Source: Aristolochia californica (taxonomy: Eukaryota; Streptophyta; Magnoliopsida; Piperales; Aristolochiaceae). From it: a stretch of 64,000 nucleotides of DNA. Positions 24,201 to 36,824 of the stretch are shown here, piece by piece (position 1 is the first letter of the stretch; the number at the start of each line of letters is the position of its first letter). The notes beneath the pieces are model-generated. The model saw nothing but the letters and a program-made list of their open reading frames with translations, was not told the DNA's origin and ran no database searches. Made by a program: the position numbers and the translations under genes. The stretch covers positions 11,255,657 to 11,319,656 of the forward strand of contig JARWKL010000003.1 of assembly GCA_029961685.1 (NCBI GenBank). Direction: 5' to 3'.

Positions 24201-27200
24201 TTGAGATGAAGAAAGAGTGAGCCATCAATAACACTAGTAATATTAAGTGAAAATCAACATCAATTATTAAGCCCCTAACATACCAATTTTTGGTGTATGA
24301 TTACAAGCATGTGCAGAAGTGAAAAAAAAAAGTTGAAAATAAGAACAAGTCAAGCATGAGAAGTCATACCCAAAGGGTCCTTCCATATTTGTTTTTCTTT
24401 TTGAACTAAGTAACCATTTCCATTTAAAAAATAATCATGATATATTACAGAGGGAGAGGTATGCATCATGCCTCAAGCCTCAAGCCTCAAGGGGAAAAGA
24501 AAACCGGCCTACAAAATCATCACAGGAAGCCTTAACCTTTTCTATGGAGTCAGAAATGGAATTGGCACCACTACAAGTTCATCGTAAAAGCGCCTGAGAC
24601 TCAAGGATGGGGCAGCTACAAAAAGCATCTAATCACAATCACCAGCTCCCCTCAACTATCAACAGATTGATGAATTTTTTAGAGAAGAGCTATAGACCAG
24701 TAACCATTTCTCTGTTTTCCACCTCATATATCACTGCTGGTCCTGAAAAGATAAGGGCAACAGTCCAATGATCATACACTACCCCTCCAATACCAGCAGG
24801 CCCATGATTCCTTTTCGAAGACCCATCAAAGATCAACTTAGACTAACTGTTTTGGAACTCCATAGAGGACTTCAAGTGACCATCACCAGAAACATCCCCA
24901 TCTAGAAGGCTGATAATTATTCATACAGTTTAATCATCAAAATCTACTTACTGCACAATTATGATCTTTTAGAAACAGTTCCTTTTTCCCCTTGCTTTAG
25001 TGCCCTTAGGAAAAAATCTAGAAACAACGAAAGCAACTTTGCCCTTGACAAGGCAAACTACAAAAGCTGCAGATGCCAGAAAATAAGGGCTGTATGGTAG
25101 AAAAATGGTCCAATTAAGAGAACTAAAAACACAAGAAAACCACGAGGCAGTCACATGTACAAAGAAATTCATGAATTACCCTCTTCCTTTCCACAAATCA
25201 AAATACATGCTGCCACATGTGTTCCACGAATGTATTAAAAAGTTCTGGCCCAAGCTGGCCAATTTTTTATAGTTTTTTTTTTTAATACTACATACTTTTT
25301 CCAGATTCAGCAATTCCTAAATTGGGCACAAAACCAAATTCAAGGTCCCCATAGTAGTAAGGATGAAAAAAAAAAAAAAAGCAATACAAGGATAACAAAC
25401 ACTCACAAAACAAGAAGCCTCCAACGAAAATTTCTCGTATGGAAGCATGATAAATCCTATTAGAACAGCTACATCATACCAGATCTTAACAAGGAACTCT
25501 TGAGTCTCAATATCATCATGTCTGCTACAAGATATTTTTGGAAAGTCTTCATTATGAAGAAAACTGTGTTTCGGTTTTGCTGTTCAGAGTACAAAAAATT
25601 TGCTCAGGAGAATCATTTCAGCACCTATGAATCCTATGAGAAGAAAGCATATGCCTCTGGAAAACCATTATGAGGATTATGCAATAGACATTATGGGTCC
25701 CTAGTCAGTCTTTAACAGCACCATGCAAAAGCAAAATACAGACATGCTCATTGAGCATGCCAACATCCAAGAGATGAAATGGTACAAAGAGCAACATTCC
25801 AAAGAGCTGAACCAATGTAGCAAACCATCAGAGCACTTCACTTGTTGGCACTTGGATGAGTAGATTTACAGATCCCAAAGGCTGGATTTAACACAATTTG
25901 TTATCAGCATCATAAGACCACGACTACTTTAAAGAACACAAAACTGACATAAATGCATAAATATACCAAAATTCCATGGGCAATATAAAAAAAAAATAGA
26001 CAATCAGAGTCTCCTATTCGTAATAACACAGTACCCAGCAATGAACTTTGAAAATCCTACCTAATATGTTGTGACATTCAGCCTTCCAAGTAATAAGCTG
26101 ACACATGGATGAAATTTAAAAATAGGGCCCTCAGTAAGAATGGTTTTACATTTTGTTCACAACTTCCACAAATTAGAAACATGCCGATTGCTTACGACTT
26201 ATAATTAGAAAGTCAGCTAATACTAGGAGCCCAGGTATATGTATGTCATAACTCTCTGCTAACCAATATATAGAAGAATGACAGATGATTGAGTTCATTT
26301 TTGTTGAGTACCATTTCAGAGTAACTCAGATCATAGAGATCTTCATCATGAGTCCAGTCATCCATGCTAAACTCCGGAAGTGATCGATATCCATTAGCAT
26401 AAAGCCACTGACCTTTCTCGATTTTGCGGCAATTAGGGCATTGCATCAATCCCTTAGCATTGAAGGCTGAGCCAATGCAATCTGAAGGGAAAGAAGAAAA
26501 CAAGTTAGTGAGAAAATAGAGAGAATCTTCAAAAAAAATTAAAAAAAAATAGAGTATTGACAAGAAAGCACTCAACATAACTTACACACTATAAGAACTT
26601 TCTTCTGTCAAGTTTCATAAATGTACACATTAAAGTTATGCTTTGAAAAACGGCATCAAGTAACGAGAAGAGCACAAAAGTATTCTGATCTTTAATTTCT
26701 TTCAATATGTCAATTCTGATGACTCAGCGTAAAACAATTGTGTCAATTGTGATGATACAGTGTACAACATCATGTCAATTCTGATGAGACAGTGTACAAA
26801 ATCATGTCAATTCTGATGAGAGTGTACAACATCATGTCAATTCTTATGAGACTCTACAACATCGTGCAATTTTAATGACAGTGTAAAACATTGTCTCAAT
26901 TCTGACGACACAGTGTATGCATGATCATTAAACATGGAGAAGACTCGAAGATACACAGAGGAAGGCACCCTTAAAACCTACAAGAAAGTAATGTTCAAAG
27001 TCCAACATCTTAATATAGGTAAGATTTCAATGAAGGCTTACTAATATAAGCCTAGTCAGGTTGAACATAAAAAGGTTTATATGTTTTTTTTCCTCGGTAA
27101 TCATGTATAGCATTATTCAATGTTAATATGTTTAACTCTTAATTAACAACTTAAATTGAACATTCCAGCATTCAGGCATCAGATCAGTTTAATAGTAAAC

Positions 27201-28540
27201 ATCCACAGGACGCTAACATCTTGTGGCCTACCATGGTGACTACTTTATGTCTCTTCCATGTTATTCATGCTTCTTTCATTGGTATATCCTTTTCTTCACC
27301 GATAATGTATCCTCGGGTTTTTTAACTTCAGCTTTCCAGAGCTAATACCTAAAAGCCTGAAAACCACTAATCCAGAATGCACATGTTGTAGAAAACAGTA
27401 AAAAGCATAGACAGGCAGGTACAGAGGCATAGAAACTAATTCTCATTCATCTCTATTTATTATCATTTCTAGAGATAATAAGAAGATCTTATGCAACAAA
27501 GGAACACCAGCCTTTACATGTTTCACAAATTTAAGAAATGAACACAGTAAGAACCATGAAACTTGCAATAATGTCTCCTTATAATTTGATGAATGGACTT
27601 GACATCTAAACAAAGTATCAGTCACTAGAGCAGTCCAAAACATGGAATAACTAAATATCTATCTTCACATAATTTTACATTTTCCAAACAAAAGCGCCAT
27701 CTAAAAGTCACCACCATGCCCCAAAACCGTAGAGAAACTACTACTTAAACAGCTCTAAAGCCCTGACTAAATGACTGGACTGCTTCACAACAAAACCAGA
27801 ACATTATGTAGAACAAGCAAAAAAAATAACAAAAAAATTGGAACATGATTACATGCAAAACATCAATTGACTATGAAGTGGAAAATCATAAACAAATCCA
27901 GCACACATAATCAAATACGAACATGTGCAAGTCGACTCCACTTTTTACATACACTTGCACCTTTTTTTGAAAAAAAACATACACTTGTACCTCATACATT
28001 ACATTCATAACCTAAAAGCTATACCGATGGTGTACTCACGGAAATAAATTTTATGGTTGACTTAACCAACATAATTGCTCAACAAATAAATCGTATACTC
28101 AACTCGAATATAATCTTAATTTCTATACAATCTTTACAGCTCCAAAGCAACCGTATCCGACTACCTAGTTATATATGAAATATCACACGGAACACACCAA
28201 CATCTACACAGTTCCAGTAGTTCCATCTTTTAACATAAATTTTACATCTTTAGGGTCACCACTGGAAGTATGTTCATCAGGCAGATAAACCAATAAGCCA
28301 CGCGACTTAAATTCGACATTCCATAAGGATGCAAGAGAGCAAATAACCCACACATTAAACAAGAGGCTCATGTGCCGACATACCTAGATGGAATTCATGC
28401 CCACACTGCAGTTTTGCCGTGGACCGATCCCCATTAACCGTCACAGAGTCAAGGCAGATCGAGCAGGAAACCGTGGATGCAACCACCGGAACCTCACCCT
28501 CGACTCGATCATCACACAGATCCGTTTTCGCTAAAGGCAT
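18267..28540 (-). CDS. RFI2: RFI2-like RING-H2 E3 ubiquitin ligase, six exons, 435 aa
   Basis: Family role: Arabidopsis RFI2 is a RING-domain protein in red/far-red light signalling and repression of flowering. Coding exons: 28540-28384, 26481-26312, 21210-21152, 19380-19355, 19261-18880, 18780-18267. All junctions are GT-AG, phases agree, and the total is 1308 nt. Exons 1-2 encode a canonical C3H2C3 RING with Cys26, Cys29, Cys46, His48, His51, Cys54, Cys67 and Cys70. It is followed by CRKIEKGQWLYANG and DDWTHDEDLYDLSYSEM, both typical of the RFI2 group; exon 3 adds FGVHLCPFSGLTRLPSSF. The long tail is rich in Ser, Pro, Gly and His and ends LSQMHPYL. The start MPLAKTDLCDD is chosen because it matches the family N-terminus; an upstream in-frame ATG (28633) would add 31 residues. 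Intron 2 (5.1 kb) contains transposon insertions. No lesions were seen. Confidence 0.85.
21808..23791 (+). mobile_element. Non-coding LTR retroelement in RFI2-like intron 2 (copy A)
   Basis: Ends in an LTR at 23442-23791 with perfect 7-bp inverted termini (TGTTGAA...TTCAACA), preceded by the polypurine tract TTGAGGGGGAG. The left boundary at 21808 repeats the first ~40 bp of that LTR (TGTTGAAGAGCAGC...TTACATGACTC) and then runs straight into internal sequence, so the 5' LTR is almost wholly deleted. Flanks are A-rich on both sides. The body has no gag-pol frame but shares a module ('cttcaa...', 'atcaagaacgagact') with 55.2-55.6 kb. It is antisense to the host gene. Confidence 0.65.
23442..23791 (+). 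repeat. 3' LTR of copy A
   Basis: A 350-bp LTR with TGTTGAA/TTCAACA ends. It contains a block like the promoter/leader segment of the LTRs at 54582 and 56832 ('ttattgtaattgga', 'cctctatta..aaatagaag/g'). Confidence 0.75.
24380..24915 (-). mobile_element. LINE-type RNase H remnant in RFI2-like intron 2
   Basis: The minus strand (from about 24850 downwards) reads KLIFDGSSKRNHGPAGIGGV followed by VYDHWTVALIFSGP. This is the first strand and catalytic Asp region of the plant RNase H (RVT_3) fold found in LINEs. Stop codons follow, so it is a dead fragment. Confidence 0.55.
26705..26920. repeat. Minisatellite in RFI2-like intron 1
   Basis: About seven imperfect units of 29-33 bp around 'atgtcaattctgatgag' and 'agtgtacaacatc', starting near 26707, 26740, 26772, 26804, 26834, 26864 and 26893. 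The outer units are the most diverged. Confidence 0.8.
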
Positions 28541-28861
28541 GCCTTCATACCAAACCCCCTCAGCAACAAACACAGCCCTCAAACAGAGTAACAGAGAATA
28601 TCCACGGAAACGGCGAAGAGCGAGCGCAGACAACAGCCGAGAAATCGGGGATGAAAAAGCCCAAGCTCCGGTAGAAATCGCAGGGAGAAAATCGAGGGGA
28701 AAAAGGCGGAAAATCTCTACGGGAAGCGATTGGGAGCTCTCTCTTCTCCGTTTGGACCCGTCAAACTACGGATTTTACTACGCGGTCGCGGGGGGTTTTA
28801 TTGTGGGAGGAATCCGTAGCAGACAGATAAGAATGATCGGACGGTGATGATTAGGTGACTG

Positions 28862-28867
28862 TTTATA
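28862..28867 (-). promoter_or_regulatory. Possible TATA box of the RFI2-like gene
   Basis: The minus strand reads CCCTATAAACAG about 325 bp upstream of the chosen ATG. It is plausible as a TATA box if the 5' UTR is about 290 nt; no other TATA-like word lies closer. Confidence 0.35.
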
Positions 28868-28870
28868 GGG

Positions 28871-29579
28871 AATATACGGGTTAGAAAGCAGAAATTTAGG
28901 AGAATTCGAGATTTTTTTTTCTTTTTTTTCACGTGCTCGTGAGTACTAAGCCCCCAATAAATAAATTTTATTTTTTTTCTAATTTTTATTCTCATGAAAT
29001 TAATTAATTAAGACTTAATGAGATTTAAAGTTTGGCCGTCCAACGCCATTATTGGTCAATACGTGTTGCACATGGGTAGGAAGTCCTAAAGTGGCCCCCA
29101 CCGTGTAAGTAGTGATCGGTGGTCAAACATTTGACACATTTTATGTGTCAAATAACATTATGCCATTTATATATTATATGAAAATGATAAGATAGAATTT
29201 AACCATAACAACATAAATCGGCGGTTGCCTATGTACGTGAGTCTTAATGGAATGGAATGGACATGGGTCCGTCTGAATGTACAGCTCGAAGAGCCATCGG
29301 TCCCAACGATAGGGACGACCTACCAACTATGTTCTCTACAAAAATCGAAGCACATAAGCTAATGAGAATTTAGTGAATAGACGACTTTTAAGTCATTGCA
29401 CCCTGCAACTGTCTAAGAATTGAGAGTTAATGAATGAATGTGTGAGGTCCACCCACCTTCTCCTTAGTGCCTATAAACTAGAGGCATAAAAAACCACTGA
29501 TAATGGTCCAAGCTATGACTTATCCAAACAATACTAGGTGATCATAAGGATGTAGAGATGCCTCATTTAATTCTTATTA
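28871..29579. other. Intergenic upstream of the RFI2-like gene
   Basis: Holds the presumed promoter of the RFI2-like gene and then AT-rich DNA. No gene or repeat could be supported. Confidence 0.3.
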
Positions 29580-29950
29580 GTGATAGTACCAAAATATATC
29601 ACCTTACCCACACACAAAAAAAAAAAAAAAAAAAGTGTACCCAATGGTAGTCTTGGCATGAAGGGTATAAAAACCAACAAGTTGTTCCTCTTGAGAATGA
29701 ATGGAATACCAATTTTTCTACTCATAATAGTATTGAAGTTACAATTCACTTCAATGTGCTTGGAAGCTTGATTATTGCACATTATAGTCGTGGGCAAAAA
29801 TAATTCAACATGAAACTCAACAAGAAGGGAATGCAACCAAAAAAGTTCGCATACAATGTGAGTTATAGCTCTATATTTTGCTTTTGCATTTGACTTTGAT
29901 ATAATATTTTATTTTTTACTCCTCCACATGACTAGATTGCCTCTTAGAAC
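29580..29950 (-). mobile_element. Copia RNase H C-terminal scrap
   Basis: The minus strand reads LPTTIMCNNQASKHIEVNCN and then continues through IPFILKRNNLLV. This matches the Copia RNase H end, where CDNQAA...KHIEVDCHF is usual. It is short, mutated and separate from the Copia element that starts at 30450. Confidence 0.55.
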
Positions 29951-30449
29951 CCGCTAGTGGATCCCTAATCTACCTTGGACCTTGCATTGTTGACACAAAA
30001 ATTTGCACATGGGGGAGCATTTTCGTAAATTAACATCTCCAATGGTATGTTGGTAATTTTGACCAAATTCATGAAATTGTTATAGTAAGTAATGTAAAAG
30101 TTGAAAGGGGCATTTTTTGTATTTTATGTATAGGGATATTTTGGTAATTTTAATTAAACTTAAAGGAAGTATCTATATTAGCCATCCAAAGGAGTTCTCT
30201 TTTTATCTATAAGAGTACTTATGTCTTTTCGATGAAAAGGGGAAAGTGGACCAAAAGTGCAAGCCTACAAATCAACTGAAGCTTTGAACAACTCGAACTC
30301 CATGAATCCAACAATAAACCTATCTTGGCCCAACAACAACTTAACTTTAGTCAAACTGCCCCAAACCAAACCAAACCAAGTATAAGTATTTCTTTACTCT
30401 TGGCTCAAATTCGTCCATACACCTTTTTTTCTTCTTCTTCTTACTCTCC

Positions 30450-30838
30450 TATAGAAGTTAGGATCCCATGAGAAGGACTCTAGGTTAACATGGAAGAAGA
30501 AGGAGAGAAGAGAGAGAGGAGAGAGGAAGGAGAAGGACGTGAGACAGGAGAGTTTGGATTAAAGGAAAGAGAGAATGCGTCAAGGGAGAAGAGAGGGTGG
30601 TTGGATGATTTTTGAAAGAGAGTAGAAGGCTTGAATGTCACCTCTTAGCCAAAGCTCTTATTTATAGTGTTACAATGCTCTCAGGGCGACAACTCAATAG
30701 ATTAAAAGACATAATCAGACAACGTATTTACATCTTTTTGTCATCCTTATAGAACTTATCATAAATTACCACTTTGCCACTCCTTTGACGTGTGAGCTTC
30801 TAACCTTCAGCTTGTGGGCTTGAACCCATTTTCCAACA
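30450..30838 (-). repeat. 3' LTR of Copia 1
   Basis: 389 bp. The minus strand begins TGTTGGAAAATGGG and ends ...CTTCTATA, where the 5' copy keeps ...CTTCTACA. TATAAATA on the minus strand near 30665-30658 is the likely promoter. Confidence 0.8.
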
Positions 30839-33800
30839 CTCCCCCTCGAGTTGGAGGATAAAATACATCATAAATACCCAGCTTGCCACATATATAAGAT
30901 AGAATTTTGGATGTGGTCAGTTTGGTGAGGATATCAGCTACTTGCTCTTAAGATGAAACATATTTAAGAGAGATTATTCCTACTTGAAACTTTTCCTGTA
31001 TAAAATGACAATCTACCTCAATATGTTTAGTTCTTTCATGGAAGACTAGATTTAACGTAATGTGAATAGCTGCTTGATTTTCACAATGTAAGCCCATAGA
31101 GCCTTCTTTATAAAATCTCAATTCAGTAAGAAGAGTCTTTATCCATAAAAGTTCACTTACAATGTGGGCCATGGCTCGGTATTCTGCTTGAACACTAGAT
31201 CTTGCAACCACGTTTTATTTTTTGCTTTTTCATGTAACCAAGTTCCCCCAACAAGGGTACAATACCAAGACGTAGATTTTCTATCATCGGGTGATCCAAT
31301 CCAATCTGCATCTGAGAAGCCTTCTATATTAAAGTGCCCATATTTTTTATATAGCAATCATTTTCCTGGAGCACCTTTTAGGTATCGTAGTATTCTCTCA
31401 AAAGCTTGCCAGTGATTAATTTGTGGTTTGTGAATGAATTGACTTACCACGCTCACAGCATATGATATATTTGGCCTGGTTACCGTGAGATAGATCAATT
31501 TTCCCACTAGTCTTTGATATTTTCTAGTGTCAACATCTTCTCCAGTTTTAGCACACAATTTTTCATTTGCATCCATATGTGTATCAATTGGTCTACAACC
31601 CTTCATTCATGTTCCTTCAAGAAGATCCAAGGTGTATTTTCTTTGAGACAATACTATCCCATGTTTTGACTGAAGGACTTCTATACGCAGAAAATATTTG
31701 AGCTTACCCAGATCTTTAGTCTTGAACTCTTGACATATCATATTTTTCACTTCTTGTATACTATGGGCATCATTCCCGATCAAGATAATATCATCAACTT
31801 ACAAGCCAATAATCTATTCCCTTTGATAGTATATTTAACATATACTGAGTGATCAACCGAGTATCGATGAAAACCAAATTGTAGAAGTGTTTGACTGAAT
31901 TTATCAAACTAGGCCTGGGGGACCATTTAAGCCCATATAAAGATTTCTTTAACCGGCATACAGACTCCCCCTCAACCACAAATCTTGGTGGTTGGACCAT
32001 ATAAATTTCTTTGCGTATATCACTATTTAAAAATGCATTGTTTACATCAAGTTGATATACGGGCCGTGATGAGTTAGCAACAATAGATAGGATGGTATGT
32101 ACCAAGTTCAATTTTGCAACCAGAGAGAAAATCTCTTCATAATCTATCCCATAGCACTAAGTGTAACCTTTTGCAATGAGTCATTCTTTAAGACGAGCAA
32201 CCACCACATCTAGGTTGTGTTTCACTATAAATACCCATTTACAACCAACCAATTTTTTCCCTTTTGGGAGTGGTGCCATTGTCCAATTTTGATTTTCATA
32301 TAATGCATGCATTTCTTCATCCATAGCTGTCTTCCATCCTGGATGCTTCTGGGCCTCCCGATAGGTTTGTGGAATGGAAACAGACGAAAGAGAAGCAAGA
32401 AACTTAACACAATTAGAACATAAGCAATGAGAAGACATAAAATTGGCAATTGGATGAGACATAGTACAAGAACGACATCCCTTTCTTAACGCAATAGGTC
32501 GAGTATCAAATTCAGGCCCAAACATAGGAGGAGAAAAACTTACCTTGGGTGGATCCGACATCTCTACAGGTGAGGGGATAGCCGACGCTTCAGAGGGTTA
32601 AGTAATATCTCTAGTAAACAACACGAGCGGGCATGGAGTGGTAGGAGGAAATGTAAATCCTGGAGGAGCCTCATGTGAGGAGTAGAAGGAAGTGTCTTCA
32701 AAGAAAGTCACATCCCGAGATACCATCAACCTCCAAAGGGTAGGATTATAACAAATATATCCTTTTTGAGTTCAAGAATACCCAAAAAAAATATACCTCA
32801 GAGATCAAGGATCAAGTTTACACTTTGGTGGTGAAGTATCATGAACAAAACATGTGAAACCAAACACTTTAAGAGGAAGAGAAAAAGGATTTTCACCATG
32901 AAACAAAACAGAATACAAAGTTTGATTGCTAAGCACTGATGAAGGTAACCTATTGATGAAAAAACATGTTGTAAGAATAGCATGAGGCTAATAAAAGTAG
33001 GGTATCTTCATGGGGTAGAGGAGACCCCGAGCAACTTCAAGAAGGTAGCGATTCTTTCTTTCAGCAACATCATTTTTTTGAGGGGTATAGTCACATGATG
33101 TTTGATAAACAAGCTCATTACCCTCACAAAATGATTTAAAATTATTAGATAAATATTCCTTAGTATTATCGGATCTAAGGATTTGAATTTTCTTCCAGAA
33201 TTGTGTCATTACCATTGCATGAAAGTTTTTTAAAATAGAAATAATTTCTTATCATTCTTTAAATAAAAATAACCAAGTCATTCCGGTAAAATCGTCAACA
33301 AAAATAACTACATATTGAACTTGAAAAATGTTAGAGACCTTTAAAGGTCCCCATACATCAGAGTGTATTAATGCAAATGGAGCAACACTGGTAGTTGTAA
33401 GACGAGGAAAATATGTACTCCTAATATGCTTACTTAATTGACATGCCTCACAATTGAAAGTAGACAAAGATTTAAGATATGAAACTAAAGAACGAAGTGA
33501 CGAGATAGATGGATGACCAAGCCGGTTGTGCCAAAGTTGAGCCTCGGATGTAGTAGATGAAATAGCGGCTACTGGTGGAAGAGTAAAATATTATAATTCC
33601 CTTTTTTCATGGCCGACACCAATCACTTGTTTCATAGTTAGATCCTAAAATGTACACGAAAATGGTGAGAAGGTGACAAAGCAATTGAATTTTTTGGTTA
33701 ATTGACTAACAGAGAGAAACTTTAATAGAAACTAAGGAACAAACAAGACATCTTGAAGAAGAATAGATGTGGTAAGAGAGGGGGAACCCTTGCCAAACAC

Positions 33801-35722
33801 ATTGGTTTGGGAACCATTAGCAATAATGACAAATTTATGAGGAAGACATGGAGACAATGAATGAAGCATGTGTTTGTTACCTGACAAGTGTTCAGAATCC
33901 CCAAAGTCAATGATCCAAGAGGAAGAAAACATACCTGAGGCAATGGTAGTGGCAACAATAGGTTTTGGTGGAGTAGAGGACTCCAATAAGGATTTCAACT
34001 TCTGAATTGCAACATAGTCTTTTGCAGTAATAGTCACATTCCCGAAAGGAGAATCAACCATTTCCTCCTCTTTTCTCAATATTAACTGAAGTTGGATTTG
34101 TTGTCGGCCAATTAGGCTTGCCATGGAGTTTCCAGCATAAATCCACAAGGTGGTTCTGACCGCCATAGTAAGTGCACAATCAAGGCTCAGTGCGGGAATG
34201 AGTCAGACCCGTTCGACCACCCCTATTGTGGTCTCCTCTTGTATTTCTGCCGCTTCCTTGGGATTGAGATGATGTACCCTGATTACCAGAGAACATAGAT
34301 GATGAAGCATCAATTAGAGAAGGAGGAGATGGATAAGGAATTCGTAACAATGTAGCATTGATGTCATCAAATGAAGGAAGAACAGATGAACTAAGAAGTT
34401 GAGTCTTAGCCACCTCTAGATAAGGCTTATTATTGGTAAGGCAAATAGATGTTGTCAGGGTTTCTCTTTATTTTTCTTTAACAACAATGTCGGTAGAGTA
34501 TGGTTGAAAAATTTTCATTCTTGGAGAAGGCCATGAAACCGGGCCAAAAACTTATGAATATTATTTCCTTGTTTGGTAGCCAACATACTTTGGAAAACAT
34601 CATATACTCTTTGTAAGGAGGCGGTACTTGAATAGAGTATAGCACATGTGTCATAAATATCCTTGGATGTTTCCAAGTGGACCACTTGTGGTAGGCTTCA
34701 TCTCCTTCATCAATCGGAGGAGGGATTTTGATAACATGAGTGAAAAGGTCACGAGTATTGAGAGCCCTCCATACCGATTGTGACTAACTGAGGTAATTGG
34801 AAAGACCTCTGAGTGGAATTGTAGTAATTCAGAGTATGTCACTCTTATTACTCATATGTCCATTTCTGTGTTGACGCAAATCAACTATTGAGGTCAATTT
34901 TCAAAGGGCTTCTTCAAATAACAATTACACAACATAATTTGAAGCATTCGTAGACCAAATTAGCCACCAACAAAACATAAGTAGAGAATATTTTTACGAG
35001 AATAAGGACTAAATCATGGGAAAAATTTGTGTTTTTTGTCAAGTGATAATAAGAATTAGCCACTACTCGATTTTTCTTATATTTATCTAACAAATAGAGA
35101 GAAGAGAATAGATGCAACTCTCGTCCTTAATCCAAACTCAACCACAAAATCGAGAGAAAATTTAGACAAGGCCTTTCTTGGCAAAATAATTTCCAACTCA
35201 TGTGAATATTTCAACAAAAAAATTCAATTGTTGAAGTTCAAAAGTAGAAAGAAATAATAGGAATAAGTAAATGTTGGAATTCTAACCAAATGACGGTCAT
35301 CCAACAACATAACCCAATCCCATGAGTAACGTTAAATTATAGAATTGATAGCAACATATACTGGAATCCCATATCAATGATGTTTGATCCAAGTTACATA
35401 AAGGTAACTGAATCCAAATCGTAAAAAACAGAAAAAAAAACAACAACTTTTGATCAATCACGTAATTTTACTACAAGATGATCAAAACTATAACATCCTT
35501 TTAGTCATAAAAGATAGATCTTCACAAAGTTTTATGAAGATTATCCTGACGATGTAACTCAAGAATTCAAGAATAGAAAAAAATAGAAACCATAAAGAAG
35601 GAATATGAAAAAAAAAACTTTACCTATTTCTTCATGGCAAAACTCCTTATTCTATAAACAACTTCTTGAATGGATGACATAACTATTTGAATGGGGATCC
35701 TAAACTCCAAGCTCTGATACCA

Positions 35723-35850
35723 TGTAGAAGTTAGGATCCCATGAGAAGGACTTAGGTTAACGTGGAAGAAGAAGGAGAGAAGAGAGAGAGGAAAGAGGAA
35801 GGTGAATGACGTGAGAGAAGAATGTTTGGATTAAGGGAAGGAGATAAAAA
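35723..35850 (-). repeat. Truncated 5' LTR of Copia 1
   Basis: Matches 30450-30575 ('gaagttaggatcccatgag' and the following GA-rich block), then similarity is lost near 35850. Confidence 0.7.
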
Positions 35851-35946
35851 ACAAGTCATTTTTTGTACCTTGAACAAAAAATACCTCACTAAACAATGCA
35901 CAAAAGTTACTATATTATCCTCACAATAAATGAATAATTTTTTTAT

Positions 35947-36130
35947 TAGGGGTAGCATCGAGTCAAGCCAAGCTCGAACCTGTGTACGTTTGAGCTTGGC
36001 TTGACCTTAAAAACTTCATGCTCGAGCTCAGGTTCGAGCCTTAAATTGAACTCAAAATCAAGTTTGAAAATTCTAAACGAGTTCCAGGTCAAGCTCAAGC
36101 CGAGTTTGAGCTCATCATAAATGTAAAACT
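35947..36130. mobile_element. hAT-like element terminus remnant
   Basis: Begins TAGGGGTAGCATCGAG and is dense in CTCGAGCTCA/AAGCTCGAACC words like the ends of the elements at 14612 and 62099. The rest of the element is missing. Confidence 0.55.
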
Positions 36131-36709
36131 AAAAAAATAAATAAAGTGAATTTGGTGTTGAGTTTAGTACCATCCAATTTTACGCTATTGTAGAGAAGTT
36201 TAAGACTTTGCAACATACCATACTAATGTATAATAACCAGTTTAACAAACAGAATACAAAGACTAAACTTCCCCATCCATAGCGTTTATTCCATTTGCAA
36301 GTACCAACACCAGATGCTATAGGACCTGAAAGGTATGATGACTGATCGATCATTTTTTATGTTTGAGGTAAATAAGAGTAACCATCAACCAATTAAAGAG
36401 GGAATTATGGAGTGCAAATATGCTAAAGGGTACTTTCAAAAAATGCACCTAAAAACATTAGTTTGTAAATCTTAGTTTAAGACCAATTAATTAAGCATTG
36501 GGGTGGGTTGTTGAAGCTTTCTTACGAGAGAAGAACTCTAGTTCTAATTTTCCAAGGTTTCTTATTCCACATGTGAGTAGATGTTAAGTTGAGTGGGCCA
36601 ACAAGAGTCGTGAACTCGACAAAGTTAAAAACCAGGGCGAGTGGCCGACTTTTGGCGGACTCGGTGTTTCCTTTAGTAACGTGGCCTGAGCAAACCCTCG
36701 TCCCTCGCC
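36131..36709. other. Promoter region of TCTP
   Basis: Between the hAT-like remnant and the TATA box nothing codes. The last 150 bp become GC-richer, as expected of a strong housekeeping promoter. Confidence 0.35.
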
Positions 36710-36717
36710 TATAAATA
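36710..36717 (+). promoter_or_regulatory. TATA box of TCTP
   Basis: TATAAATA in a C-rich context, 108 bp upstream of the ATG. Between them is a pyrimidine-rich leader (runs such as ccctttccccacccctctt). Confidence 0.75.
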
Positions 36718-36824
36718 ATCTTCCCGTATCCCTTTCCCCACCCCTCTTACTCTCCCACCGTTTCCTCGCCCTTTTGTGTTGCTTCCGGCTTCAACTTCGC
36801 CGAGCCTCGGAGAGCTTGACGAAC

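Larger units (their letters stand above)
30450..35850 (-). mobile_element. Degenerate Ty1/Copia LTR retrotransposon 1
   Basis: The left LTR (30450-30838) is the 3' LTR; the right LTR (35723 to about 35850) is the 5' LTR, truncated on its outer side. The primer-binding site TGGTATCAGAGC (minus strand, 35722-35711) adjoins the right LTR, and the polypurine tract CCAACTCGAGGGGGAG (minus) adjoins the left LTR. Coding relics run on the minus strand in Copia order: gag (about 34880-34180), protease with WIIDFGDSEH where D-[ST]-G is expected (33930-33890), integrase with CEACQLSKH, HSDVWGP and LRSDNTKEY (33467-32988), reverse transcriptase from WKTAMDEEM to KKSLYGLKW (32561-31794), and RNase H with DADWIGSPDDRKST and CENQAAIHI (31606-30948). 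Frames are broken repeatedly. Confidence 0.88.

Noticed and set aside
26705..26920. Regularly spaced repeats that could suggest a CRISPR-like array
   Set aside because: Plant intron, units tandem with no unique spacers, and repeat sequence drifting gradually; it is a minisatellite.
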